A DNA stretch of 64,000 nt from Ustilago trichophora (taxonomy: Eukaryota; Basidiomycota; Ustilaginomycetes; Ustilaginales; Ustilaginaceae), in the NCBI GenBank assembly GCA_900323505.1, contig OOIN01000003.1:744001-808000 (forward strand). Reading direction: 5' to 3'. The position numbers were made by a program, and so were the translations under genes. Below the pieces are notes generated by a model. That model searched no databases, had not been told where the DNA came from, and saw only the letters and a list, made by a program, of their open reading frames with translations. This document shows positions 49,040 through 59,571 of this stretch, one piece after another; the first letter of the stretch is position 1; the number at the start of each line of letters is the position of its first letter.

Positions 49040-49710
49040 CTTTGTACCACCCACGCCCTCGGGACGATGATCCTGCCCTTGTTCACTAGTCTCGTTTGCA
49101 GGTGTTGAGAACGTATCAAGCTCGAAGCTCGAATCAGAAGATGTCGGGGAAGAGATACGAAATGAGAGCAGTGACGACGGGCCCGCCCGCCGTTTGTCTT
49201 TGGATGTTGTCACCGGAATGATGGAGGGTTCTGCGGTGCTATTGCGGCATCGGTTGCAATCAGAATTGGTGTATACGTCCCGATGAAGATTTCTGAGGAA
49301 GACCAGCTTGGGACGTTGCAGTGGTAGAATGCTCTTTACTGTGGTGGTGATGATGTCGAAGGAAGAGACCGTCGCTCAAACCTCGTATGCCATGACGAGG
49401 AGACACACTAGACGTGGACCCTGCGTTTGAGCATTTAACCTCCACACCCACTTGGACACGCCGCTTGACTTCACAAGCGCCACGCGGTGAAGCCCACCAA
49501 ACCAAGAAGCTTTCAACAAAAATTCATTTTCGAAATTCCCGAACATGAAATACGCGTGCCTCCAAATACACAAGGCAGCACACCGCACAAAAACGAAACC
49601 ATCATATCGCAGCATCTGCCTAATAAACCATGCCTCAAACTTCGACAGCATGTTCTCCTGGTCATAGAGAGCTCGAAAATGACAAAAAAGGGGCTCTGTT
49701 AAAAAATTGA
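49040..49710. other. Upstream region of the sugar transporter
   Basis: On the minus strand the transporter frame stays open to about 49380 without an ATG, so part of this stretch could be a second exon. Otherwise there is no supported gene. An A-run at 49701-49706 is the terminator of the adjacent tRNA gene. Confidence 0.5.
49701..49706 (-). terminator. RNA polymerase III terminator (T6)
   Basis: On the minus strand six T residues lie 4 nt after the tRNA 3' end, which is the normal Pol III termination signal. Confidence 0.8.
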
Positions 49711-49821
49711 GGCACCGGCGGGACTCGAACCCGCAGCCTTAGAGTTATTTTTCAAAGGGGATAAAACCCCCCTATTTGAACGTTTAGAAGCTCTATGCGC
49801 TAGCCATTGCGCCACGACGCC
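49711..49821 (-). tRNA. tRNA-Arg (anticodon UCU) with a 39-nt intron
   Basis: Read on the minus strand, the 7-bp acceptor stem pairs GGCGTCG with CGGTGCC (two G-U pairs). The D-arm is GCGC/GCGC, the anticodon stem is TAGAG/CTCTA with loop CTTCTAA, and the T-arm is GCGGG TTCGAGT CCCGC. The anticodon TCT is at 49786-49788, reading AGA codons. The intron, 49746-49784, sits in the canonical place one base after the anticodon. It can fold on itself through TTCAAA/TTTGAA and GGGG/CCCC pairing. The mature length without CCA is 72 nt. A T6 terminator follows. Confidence 0.93.
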
Positions 49822-50056
49822 AACAGATGCCAACCGAGCACGTGTATGTACACATATCACATGATGCATAAGTCATCTTTTGATGATGTTCGTGCCCGAT
49901 TTCTCGGTTTCATCATCCTCGTTCGGTCACAGGTCAAACGATCTGCATTGAAAGATGAGCTTAGTTCAGGATTGTATGTGATTTCATGACAACATGCGCT
50001 GAGACACAAAGGGCTTGACGACAGTGCGTTTGACCAAGAGGTATTGAGGGCTGCAC

Positions 50057-52729
50057 TTAACCGCGGCCGAACCAACCGCCGAGCCAGCCCTTCTTCTTGG
50101 CAGCAGCCTCAGCCTCAGCTCGGGCCTCTTCCTCCTCGGCGAGTGCATTACCGGGGTCATAAGCCAGTGAGACATCTCCAGCCTCTTCCTCATCGTCTTC
50201 TTCCTGATCCTCAAAGTGCTCGGCTTCCTCTTCGTCCTCGTCCTCGTCCTCGAGGTGCTGCACCGGTTCGGGCTGCTTGGTCACAGCTGGCTGAGCTCGT
50301 GGCGCCTCTTTGACAGGCTGAGGAGTGGCAGCAGCAGCGTTAGCCTTGAGCTTGGGCTTGGAGACAGGGGCGAAGGTGTCCTGCTGTTCCTGCTCGTACT
50401 CAGCCTTGACGTCCTCGGGTACGCGCTGAGCTTCTTGAAGCGAAACAGGATCAAAGTCAATGTACTTGCGAGCGAGCTCCTGCAGAGCCTGACCAGCACG
50501 GGAGTCCGACATGGCCGAAGCTCCTTTGCCCTTGCCCTGCGACTTGGCCTTGTTGGATCCACGCTGCGCTTTGAGGAGCGACTTTTGCACAGCTCGCTTC
50601 AGGCTGGCAAGCACCTCATCCGAGTGGTCAAAGACTGCATCGGAACCGCTGCTCGACTTGAGACGGGGAGGGAAGTCGGCGTCTTCCTCATCGACGTCCT
50701 CAGCCAGATCGGCGGCCTGACGAGCCTGTCGGATGTACAGCTGAGCTCGAGTGAGCAGAAGGACTGCTTCGGCGTGAGCACCCGAGAGGGAGAAGGCACG
50801 AGCCAGGTGACGCAGGATCTCGCTGCGGAACCAGGCAGCCTTGGCCTCGACGAGGCTCGAAACATCTGGCTCAGACTCGATGAGCGCAATAGAGCCCATG
50901 GCGACGAGACTGGTCTCGGCAGCGTCGAGCAGTCTGGCGAGCGAGGGTACAGCTCGAGCACCGCGGCGTTTGGACTTTTGCGCAGCGATGGCACGAGCTC
51001 GATTCTCGCGTGCCAGGGCCTGGCGAGTGCGAAGCTTCCTGGTACCGCTTCTGGCCGGCTTACGAGTGTGCGAGCTGGCGGCAGAGCGTGTCTTTTTGGG
51101 ACGCGAGCCGGGCGACTTCTTGCGAGGCGTGGCCTTCTTGGCGGCGATAGCTTCGTCGAGCTTCTGCTGCTTGCGCTTACTTCTCTTGGTGCGCTTCTGA
51201 GAGGCAGAACCACTGTTGCTACCACTCTTGCCCTTCAGACGAGCTTCGACGCTCGACATGGCACGCTTCTCACGCTTCTCGGCACGGCGCTCAACCTCGG
51301 CGACAAGGCGCAGGTTGCGCCAGATGCGGAGAGCAAGCAATCGGTAGAAGATAAAGTCGTGGGCGGTCTGCAGATCTTTGCTGGCGGTTTCATACCTGGC
51401 CGAGTGACTCTTGGAGAGCGCCTCGGCATTGTCCTCGACCAGCTTACGAGCGACGTCCTCGGCATCGGTGAAGGCGCTGAGAGCGCGGTCGAAAGGATCA
51501 AGCTCGGTGCGGCCGGCCTTGCCCAGTCGCACAGTCGAGGTGGAGGCAGTGCGGGAACCATCGGCGGACGACTCGCCCTGCGCAAATTGACGCTTCTTTG
51601 CCTTGCGCTGAGCGTGCGAGAGACGGACACGCTTGGCGTCCTTCTTGTCCGAAGCGGCCGCATTGGTCTTGCGGGTAGCAGCGTCGGCGTCACGGTCACC
51701 GACAGCCTCGACCGCAACCGACTCTCGAAGGGCGGCTTCCTCAGACTGAGCCGAAACGATGGTGTCGAGCAATTCGGGGTTGCGGACGGGGATCTGGTGG
51801 CCGTGCCAGCTGAGAGAGAGGGCCTGCTTCTGTCCGGATCCAGCCTTGAGCTTGGCCGAGGTGAGCTCCTCGACGAGCTGGGGGTACTCGGGCAGGACCT
51901 GCTGGCACACGTCGGGGGTGGCGGTGGAAGCGGCAATCTTGTCCATGTCCTGCTCGGAGTTGCCGAGCTGGTAGGCTGAGTAGCGCATCTGGGCCTCGCC
52001 GGCATCGACGAAGCTGTTGGCAAGGGCCTCGGCGCGGCTGGTGGGGCTGTTTGTGGCGATGGCGTTGAGCAAGTTGCGGCCAACGGACAGCATGTGGAGG
52101 GCCTTTTCCCATTGCGAGCGGTCGAATGCGGTGGTAGCCTTGATGATGAGCAGGTAAGCCGCCGCCTCGGCGCGCGAATAGACGTCGAAGCGAGCCGACA
52201 GCGCTTGAGTGAGCTGGTGGAGAGAGGTGGACCACTGCTGGGCACGTCGAAGCCTCGAGATGCCGCGCTTGCGGAGCTGAGGGTTGGAGTCGTCATCGAA
52301 GGCCTCGGATCGGAGCTCCTGGGAGTAAGCCCATGCTCGTTCGGCCTCGAAGAGGAGGAGGTGGGCGGGACGGGCGTCGTTGACCTGGGCAATGTCGAGC
52401 TTCTTGGGGGTGAAGACGTTGCCGTGACCTTTGGCGTTGGCGCTCTGAGCAGCGGCTTGCTGAGCCTTTTTGGGTTTTTTGCCTCGTGCAGCCTTTGCAG
52501 TCTTGGACTTCTTGGCTTCAGCCTTGTGCGAGCCATCAGAGTGGGTCAAAGAGAGCAGTTGGCGGAGACGGTGGACCTTGGAAGCACAGTATCGTCGGTA
52601 GCGAGCAAAGTCCTGCTGACGCATACCATGTTCGTTGCGAGCTTCGCTGATGAGTTGAAGGAGGGGAAAGGCGATGGGCTTGCCTCCTGCCTGGGACAAC
52701 TGGTCTCGGTTGGACAAGTCGATCTCCAT
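50057..52729 (-). CDS. SRP68: Signal recognition particle subunit SRP68
   Basis: This 890-residue protein starts at MEIDLSNRD; the frame is open further upstream with a less likely ATG at about 52876. The N-terminal RNA-binding region shows the family pattern HGMRQQDFARYRRYCASKVH, followed by TPR-like helices (to about residue 500). SRP68 binds 7S RNA and pairs with SRP72 in ER targeting of secretory proteins. Unusual here is a Lys/Arg/Ser-rich insertion at about 510-590, resembling a histone-tail or nucleolar-type basic stretch. There is also a long acidic segment at about 823-875 before the C-terminal KKKGWLGGWFGRG. It is longer than human SRP68 (about 627), with the extra length mainly in these charged segments. 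Confidence 0.9.
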   Translation of the reverse strand: MEIDLSNRDQLSQAGGKPIAFPLLQLISEARNEHGMRQQDFARYRRYCASKVHRLRQLLSLTHSDGSHKAEAKKSKTAKAARGKKPKKAQQAAAQSANAKGHGNVFTPKKLDIAQVNDARPAHLLLFEAERAWAYSQELRSEAFDDDSNPQLRKRGISRLRRAQQWSTSLHQLTQALSARFDVYSRAEAAAYLLIIKATTAFDRSQWEKALHMLSVGRNLLNAIATNSPTSRAEALANSFVDAGEAQMRYSAYQLGNSEQDMDKIAASTATPDVCQQVLPEYPQLVEELTSAKLKAGSGQKQALSLSWHGHQIPVRNPELLDTIVSAQSEEAALRESVAVEAVGDRDADAATRKTNAAASDKKDAKRVRLSHAQRKAKKRQFAQGESSADGSRTASTSTVRLGKAGRTELDPFDRALSAFTDAEDVARKLVEDNAEALSKSHSARYETASKDLQTAHDFIFYRLLALRIWRNLRLVAEVERRAEKREKRAMSSVEARLKGKSGSNSGSASQKRTKRSKRKQQKLDEAIAAKKATPRKKSPGSRPKKTRSAASSHTRKPARSGTRKLRTRQALARENRARAIAAQKSKRRGARAVPSLARLLDAAETSLVAMGSIALIESEPDVSSLVEAKAAWFRSEILRHLARAFSLSGAHAEAVLLLTRAQLYIRQARQAADLAEDVDEEDADFPPRLKSSSGSDAVFDHSDEVLASLKRAVQKSLLKAQRGSNKAKSQGKGKGASAMSDSRAGQALQELARKYIDFDPVSLQEAQRVPEDVKAEYEQEQQDTFAPVSKPKLKANAAAATPQPVKEAPRAQPAVTKQPEPVQHLEDEDEDEEEAEHFEDQEEDDEEEAGDVSLAYDPGNALAEEEEARAEAEAAAKKKGWLGGWFGRG

Positions 52730-54887
52730 GATGTCAGGGATAGACCGGGTTTGGCACAGATGTGAGATGGTGGTGATCCGAATCGAAATGGGGCAAGGGG
52801 AGCTGGAGGTTGGCGTGGACCGATGAGACCAGCTCGTCTGACCCGTGTCCAGGAAATTCGGCCGATTCAAGTACATTTTTTCTCCTTGAATTGTTTGGAA
52901 TATCAATCGAACACACTTAATTTCAGCGCAAAGTCTTCTGGCACGTCCAGCTGTGCCTGACAGCTATGCCTTAATTTTCTTGTCTCACGACTGCCACTCG
53001 GTTGGTTTGCTGACACGCAGCACACTCTGATTCGAAACCCCATGAGCATCATCAAGGCAGAGAGCAGGAGTGTGTGTCTACAATCTGTACACTGAAGTGA
53101 TTGAGACGGGAGTCGGCTCCAGGCTTGCACAATGTCAAGTGCTCGATTCAAGAATCCTTTACTCGGCCGTTTCTGATGCGTTTGGATGGAGTGGCAGCCC
53201 CACAATCTTGTCAGATAGCAGCCGCCATCTTGAATGGAGAAGTGAGGGTGATGCAGCGCAATACCAGTGTAGTGTGGATTGGATATCAAGTGAATTGGTG
53301 TCGGTTTAAGGCAGGGTGCTGGAGATGCATGAGCGGACGGCGAATTTTGCCAGGACACGTTCTCACTTTTTTTTTTTCAGCACGGACCAGAGGGAATGCT
53401 GCCGAGCGAACGTGGGGGTCCTAAAAATGTGAATGCACCGAACAAGGCGCTCGTGTCACATTGCGCTCCAAGACTTTTTTTTTTTTCTCTTGACTTTCTT
53501 CTCGGGCATCCGCCGAACTCGACATCCAAGTTTGCGAGCCCTTGCTAGCTACCCGGTAGCTACTGCCCAGCTTAGTTGACATGCTTTTGATAACTTTGCG
53601 CTTGACTGAAACGAGGTGATTCAGTGAGAAGCCTAGAGGCGGAGCGGGCAAGTAGTGAAGTCACATTCTGACCGGTAAAGCAGCTATCAGTACATGAGGG
53701 ATGGCGTCCCCAGACAGCAATCAGAAAGGCAGGTGAGGATGCATGACAGTGTGGCAAGCGGCAGGCGGTGCAGCCGATACGTCCATGTTTACCGACCAAG
53801 CCTTGTATGAATTTAGACGCCTCTGCACGTTCCATCTTGCACACCTGGTCTGGTCGCCGTACTCGTTCTACCCTGCCGGTATGCCTTTGAGCTCTGTTCG
53901 ACTTCAACGTGATTGAGCTTGATCCCGACACGGAGAGCTTTGAGCGTGAGAACATAGCAACACGGCTCAGAGTCAGACAGCTGAAGCCAACTGTAGAATT
54001 GTGGTGGTTGCAATAGCCGCTCGAGTCTATTCAAACCGGAAGAGAGGTCCCTTACATTCTTCTTTCAAAGCGATTGCCTCTCTCTTGGCATTTGTTGGGG
54101 TCATCCGTGATCCGCTCGGTCTGTTCACTCCAGGTCATCTCTGAGCCATTCCATGACGACCACAAGACATTGTGGAAGAGACTCCTGGAGTTCTGTTTGG
54201 GTACCTGCTGTGAGAGCTGAATTAAGCGCAGACTTGAAAGTGGTGAAAGGAGAGAGCGTCTGGAGTATGGTTCCAGCAACATGCCGACGAGGCAGCGAGT
54301 GAATAGAGTCACGAAGAACCTAATCTTGTCCAAGCTGGCTTGTGCGTGCAGCAATGAGGGAGGGGAGGAGGGGTATGTGCACTTGAGCACAAGCTCTGGT
54401 GGTGTCGGAAGAGCCAACTGCGTCAAAGGGGTCCACGTCGTGCAGCATTGGAAAGCACAACTCTGATTGCACAGAAACCAGTGTCGTCCTTGGCTTCTCC
54501 ATTGAAGTACGCCACTCAAGAGGTGAGCCGTGCGTCTCCGAATTGGGCTTTGTTGCACCTCCTCAATATAGAGATGCGTGTCTATCCTGTCAAGCAGCTG
54601 TGTCAGTCGACCCTTTAAGAAGATTGGACTCCCAGTGTTGTTCTCTCTTCCTCAACCACCATCACCTCTTTGTGTTTGTCCCCTCCACCGGGCCGTGTTC
54701 AACCCAACTCTACCTCTTCACAGCTCAACGCTGCGATACAATCCTCCTCTTCACCTTTCCGGCTGCCCATCAAAAGCATTCGTATCGGTATTGGTCAGAA
54801 TCCGTACAGGTTCCTACCTCCTCCTTTATTTTCCTGTTCACCCCAATTCCTTCCTCACTCCGATCCCTGATCTGTAACCGCGACAAG
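52730..54887. other. Divergent intergenic region between SRP68 and BTA1
   Basis: These 2.2 kb contain no supported gene. Homopolymer T runs occur at about 53369-53378 and 53478-53486. The right third is the leader of BTA1. The BTA1 frame is open upstream to 54399, but no in-frame ATG there is convincing. BTA1 genes are phosphate-starvation-responsive in other fungi, so this is where regulatory sites would lie, but I could not assign any. Confidence 0.5.
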
Positions 54888-57455
54888 ATGCTCAGCTTCA
54901 TCGAGTCTCGTGTGGCCGCTACGCCTCTGGCGCATCTTTACTCGTACGCACCCCACTCCCTGGTCAACCTCACCGCTGTGGTGACCGCCTTCATGACGCT
55001 TATCGGTGTGGCGGCTGCTGTCAGCCAGAAGGTCCGTGACATCCTTGTGTTCAGCTACACCTGCTTCCTCCAGCCTCTTGGCAAGACTTCCAGCCAGGCT
55101 CAGCGTCTCGACAAGTTCTACCAGCACCAAGCAACCGGTAAGTTTAGAAAATCTCTCCCTTGCACAGACCCTGACAACGAACTCACAAACCAACAAGAGA
55201 CCAGCGGAATGTTAACGCCCTCATCCATCTCTCTGCTTCTTTCCACAGTCTACGACTCTACTCGTTCTGGTCTCCTCAAGGGCCGCACCACCATGCTCAA
55301 GCTGTGTGCTGCACAGCTTCGTGACATGCAGGCCTCCAACCCTGGCAAGCCCCTTGTCTGGGTCGACATCGGCGGTGGCACGGGCTGGAACATCGAGCAG
55401 ATGAACGAGTTCTTCCCCATCCACCAACTCTCGCAAGTCTACCTCATTGATCTCTGCGAGCCTCTCCTCGAGGTGGCTCGCAAGAGATTTGCTGCAAAGG
55501 GTTTCAAGAACGTCCAGGTCCTCTGCCAGGATGCCAGCCAGTTCAACATGCCTGGGCTGGCTCCCGGACAGAAGGTGGATCTCTTCACCTGCAGCTACTC
55601 GATCTCAATGATCCCTCCCTTCTATGCCGTCCTCGACCGTATCAACGACTTCCTTGACCCTGTCACTGGTGTCTTTGGCGTCGTCGATTTCTACGTCTCG
55701 GGCAAGAGCGCTCCTACCGAGAAGAGCCCCATGATTGGCGGTGACACCCGACGTCAGTGTGGCTGGCTCAGCCGATGGTTTTGGAGCATGTGGTTCTCTC
55801 TCGACCACATCGAGCTGCACCCTGCCCGCCGTGACTACCTCGAGCACAAGTTCGGTACCATCAAGTGCTACAACGGCCGCAACAACTTTGTCATTCCCTT
55901 CATCGTTCGCATCCCTTACTACATCTGGCTCGGCGTCTCGCGCGAGCGTGACACCACCAAGGCTATCCAGGCTTTCGAGGTCGAGTCGGGTAACCGTGTC
56001 GTTGTTCCTCCTTCCTTTCCCGAGCTTGCCTACCTCCATGACGACGAGTCCACCAACAACGATGGCGCCACCGCCACTGCCCTCGACCCAAGCAGTCGTT
56101 TCGAGCCCACCCGAAGCTTTCTCCGAAGAAGGGTTTCTGAGGCGACCACCGAAAGTGACGGAGACTCTGACCGACCTCTCAAGCTCGAGCTCGGACCCCA
56201 CTTCCCACTGAGCTCCTTCCACTACCAGAAGCGTCAGTGGCGTCTTCCCTTTGTCGACAACGAGTTTAGCGACATGTTCCGCACTTGGATCTACGGCTTC
56301 ACCTGGGAGGATCCTTACGTTGACATGCAGCACCTCGATCTCGGTCGTGACGACTCGATCCTCTGCATCACTTCCGCCGGTGACAATGCTCTCCACTACG
56401 CTGTGGCGGGTAAACCTCGCAGGATTCACGCCGTCGATATGAACCCTTGCCAAGGTCACCTTCTCGAGCTCAAACTCGCCTGCATTGCTTCATTGAACTA
56501 CGACGAGATGTGGCAGATGTTTGGTGAGGGCAAGATCGACAACTTCCGCGAGCTGCTCGACAGCAAGATCTCGCCTTACCTCTCTTCGCACGCCTACCAA
56601 TTCTGGAGACTCAACACTCGCGCCTTTGACAAGGCCTTCTACTTCCGCGGCTACTCTGGTCACGCCTTGAGATTGGCCAAGTTTGCCTTCACCATCACTG
56701 GCGTAAGGAAGTGGGTTGCCAAGATGTGCCAGGCCAACTCGGTCGAAGAGCAGCAGGATGTCTGGAATAAGAAGCTTCGCTCGACGCTCATCAACAAGCC
56801 TCTGATCCGACTTTTCTTGTCCAACCCTGCCTTCCTATGGAACGCCCTCGGTGTTCCAATGAACCAGTACCAAATCTTCCTCGACGAAGGGGTTTCCGCA
56901 GAGCAGTTTGCGATCGATACTCTCGACTCGATCCCCAGCCGCAGCTTGATCAAGAACGACAACTACCACTACCAGCTATGCCTCATGCAGAAGTATACCA
57001 AGCAGAGTTGCCCTCTCTACCTCAAACCAGACGGCTTTGCCGCCCTCAAGAAGCAGGCGCTTGAAGAAGGTCTCGATTCGTTCCGTCTCCACACCGACTC
57101 GATCGTCAACGTTCTACGTGGCTTTGAAGATGGCGCATTGACACGTGCCATCACCATGGACCACATGGACTGGTTCGACCCCGTCCCTGCCTCTCGTCCC
57201 GCACCCACCATCAAGCAGGCCCGCAAGGATTCGGACAAGTCGGTGTCGGATCTTGACCGCGAGATCTGCGAGTTATCCCGTGTCGTGCGATCCGGTGGTG
57301 CAGTCTTCTACCGAAGTGCCGCCAAGAAGCCTTGGTACAACCAGAGGTTTGAAAAGATGGGCTTCAAGGTCGAAGCCGTCCACATTCGTGAGACTGGCAA
57401 GCCCATTGATAACGTCAACATGTACGCCAGTTTCTACAAGGCCACCCGCCTCTAA
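54888..57455 (+). CDS. BTA1: Betaine lipid (DGTS) synthase BTA1, one intron
   Basis: The coding sequence is join(54888..55137, 55249..57455), giving 818 residues. The enzyme makes the phosphorus-free membrane lipid DGTS from diacylglycerol and S-adenosylmethionine. A membrane helix lies at about 22-45. A class I methyltransferase domain (BtaB-like, head-group N-methylation) follows, with its SAM motif VDIGGGTGWN at about 122. The second half (from about 415) is the BtaA-like 3-amino-3-carboxypropyl transferase, with FTWEDPYVDM, SAGDNALHY, HAVDMNPCQ and the late SGGAVFYRSAAKKPWY block. This order is methyltransferase first; the algal protein, as I recall, is the reverse. The 111-bp intron (GGTAAG...CACAG) is a multiple of three with no stop, so retention would insert 37 residues in frame. 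It converges on the D-amino-acid oxidase gene. Confidence 0.93.
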   Translation: MLSFIESRVAATPLAHLYSYAPHSLVNLTAVVTAFMTLIGVAAAVSQKVRDILVFSYTCFLQPLGKTSSQAQRLDKFYQHQATGKFRKSLPCTDPDNELTNQQETSGMLTPSSISLLLSTVYDSTRSGLLKGRTTMLKLCAAQLRDMQASNPGKPLVWVDIGGGTGWNIEQMNEFFPIHQLSQVYLIDLCEPLLEVARKRFAAKGFKNVQVLCQDASQFNMPGLAPGQKVDLFTCSYSISMIPPFYAVLDRINDFLDPVTGVFGVVDFYVSGKSAPTEKSPMIGGDTRRQCGWLSRWFWSMWFSLDHIELHPARRDYLEHKFGTIKCYNGRNNFVIPFIVRIPYYIWLGVSRERDTTKAIQAFEVESGNRVVVPPSFPELAYLHDDESTNNDGATATALDPSSRFEPTRSFLRRRVSEATTESDGDSDRPLKLELGPHFPLSSFHYQKRQWRLPFVDNEFSDMFRTWIYGFTWEDPYVDMQHLDLGRDDSILCITSAGDNALHYAVAGKPRRIHAVDMNPCQGHLLELKLACIASLNYDEMWQMFGEGKIDNFRELLDSKISPYLSSHAYQFWRLNTRAFDKAFYFRGYSGHALRLAKFAFTITGVRKWVAKMCQANSVEEQQDVWNKKLRSTLINKPLIRLFLSNPAFLWNALGVPMNQYQIFLDEGVSAEQFAIDTLDSIPSRSLIKNDNYHYQLCLMQKYTKQSCPLYLKPDGFAALKKQALEEGLDSFRLHTDSIVNVLRGFEDGALTRAITMDHMDWFDPVPASRPAPTIKQARKDSDKSVSDLDREICELSRVVRSGGAVFYRSAAKKPWYNQRFEKMGFKVEAVHIRETGKPIDNVNMYASFYKATRL

Positions 57456-57750
57456 AGCAAGCGATTGCATCTTGACCTTCGGGCAAGGTCATCTTCTTTC
57501 AGCACCTTTTGCCGCATGTTCTACAGCATCCGCATGCAATCATCGTACGCCTCGTGCACCATTTTCTCGTTCTCTTCCTCATAATCTCAATACATAATCA
57601 TGTATACCAGCAAAACTACGAGCATCTTCAACGTGTGAGACGACGTGCTTCCCTGCCCCCAACAGCCAATTACCATGAGTAGCATTGGATGAAGGATTTC
57701 TTACAAAGTACGGAGACGGGCAATATGCTCTCGAGCCTGAGCAAACAGGC

Positions 57751-59571
57751 CTACTTTTCATCAGATCTATGAGCTACACTAGCTGCCAAGAGATCATAGC
57801 TTCGCTGGGCGTCCCGTAGTTGCGGAAGACTGTCCCAAAGCTTCGTCCACGAGCTGTTTATGCCGACAACATCCACAACAACGGCATTCTTGTCGTCAGT
57901 AAACGGACGTCCAAAGGAGACCAGAGCTAGGGGAAAAACGTACCTTTTTAGCGTCCAACGCAGCGCCCCATGAAGCTTGGTATCCCGCACCGCCGTATCT
58001 GTATTCGCCCACAGGTCCAGATGGAATCCAGTTGTCAGCGTCCGACAGCAAAACATCGTTCTTCAATCAATGCTTTTTTAGAAATGGGCTTACCCGTAGC
58101 TGTAGATCACCTTGACACCATCAACATCATCCTTTGCTCTCTCTAGCCGTATTCCGCCGGTTCGAGCAGGTCGGAGTCCAACGTTCACCGATAGCACCTC
58201 AACATCCTCCACCTTTGCCTTGACCAAACCTGAGGTCTTTTGCGGGTTTGCAAGCTGTGGAACGAGAGCCAGGCATCTCTCCAAGATCCTTCTTGTGGTT
58301 TCTGGTCTCGGCTTGTCGTCCCAATCACCGACTATGCGTGTACCACCGCAGACTACAGTCCCATCGCCTCGCGGGATCATGTATACTTCCCTTCCTCCTT
58401 GCGGGCGGACCACCGAGTAGCCAGGAAGATCGTACCTAGGCTTATGCGCATACGAAGGTGAGACGGTGGAGGCGGAAAGCCAAGGAGCGTTGATCAGCAC
58501 AACTTGACCGCGCTGTGGATGCACAGCTTGATCGTTTATGCCATCGATGAATCGTGCGCCGAGACCGGGGCTCGCTACGAGTACGTCAACTTTGCTGCCT
58601 ACAGATGCCCAGTTTCGTGTATCGTGACAGATGACGTTTGCGCCTGACGAGGGAGAGGAGGCAAGATGAATAGCGGATCGCAGAGATGCTGCTTCAGAGA
58701 TGACGAGGCGGCCAGAGAGGGATAGAAAACGGTGGAGTAGCCACCTGTGGTAGACGGGAACGTTGATGTCGAGTGTTGAGAAGGTGCAGCCCCAACCGAT
58801 GCCCTGTGATAGGCTCGAGGAAGGGATGGGCTTGAACTGCAGACGAAAAAGCAGGAACAGAGACAGTAGTCAGTGGGAATCGTCAATGGGATGAGATTTG
58901 GTAGGCTTTGAGGAGAGGAGCTTACATCAGGATACCAATCCAGCACGCCTTCATAAGGTGGTCTTGTAGGTGCCGCAGAGTTGCCTGATGTTTCGAAAAG
59001 TTCTGTCTGATGGACCCATACCAAAGGCTCCGCTTGCTTCTGTGCGCTTAGTCCAGCGTTCGTAGAAGGGCTGGGCACTAGTGGCAAGCCAGCAGAGGCG
59101 GAGATTGGAGAGGTGGACTTGGCCCACGGTCGATCCCTGGCAAGCTTGCTCATCCGTTCGAAGGTGATCTTGTCATGACCTGTCTCGGCGAGAAATGTGA
59201 GAAGAGTGAGTCATCTCGTTCCTATACTATCTCCTGAAGCTTCTTCGACCTACTTACGCAGCTCTCGCTCGGTCTTAGCATCGCTCACATGGTGTCCACC
59301 CTACAAACGCGGCATAATCCTGTCAGCAACCATCACTTCCTCTACTTGATCTTCCAGTGAGGCTCGATACACTTACAGCCCACACGCTAGCATACTCGGC
59401 AGAATACTTCTTGTTCGACCTGTCAAGGTCAGGCACCTCCTTCGACACAATAGTGACGACTGTCTTTTGAGCCTTTCGATTTTCCAATTGGCTTTCCAGG
59501 ATGGCGAGTGCTGTGGAGAGGCCGATAACTCCACAGCCCAGGATCGCTACATGATGCAAAGTCGATGGCAT
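57751..59571 (-). CDS. D-amino-acid oxidase family FAD enzyme (six exons)
   Basis: The coding sequence is complement(join(57751..57888, 57944..57998, 58094..58836, 58926..59179, 59258..59300, 59377..59571)), giving 475 residues. The five introns are 54-95 bp, and all but the last have clear GTAAGN donors. The enzyme oxidatively deaminates D-amino acids with FAD, giving a keto acid, ammonia and H2O2. The N-terminal Rossmann motif is GCGVIG (Gly12, 14, 17). Splicing creates SVWAGGHHVSDAK, the family's second conserved block. Exon 4 holds the RGQVVLI and NVGLRPARTGGIRL motifs; the latter supplies the substrate-binding Arg. The tiny exon 5 supplies YGYGGAGYQASWG, with Tyr where most members have His (YGHGG). 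It is longer than typical members (about 350 residues), partly through a Ser/Pro insertion after exon 2. No C-terminal SKL is seen, so peroxisomal import is not indicated. D-aspartate oxidase activity cannot be excluded. Confidence 0.88.

Noticed and set aside
50216..51979. 587-codon frame antisense to SRP68
   Set aside because: A shadow of the charged, GC-rich SRP68 coding sequence; repetitive Leu/Gly-rich translation.
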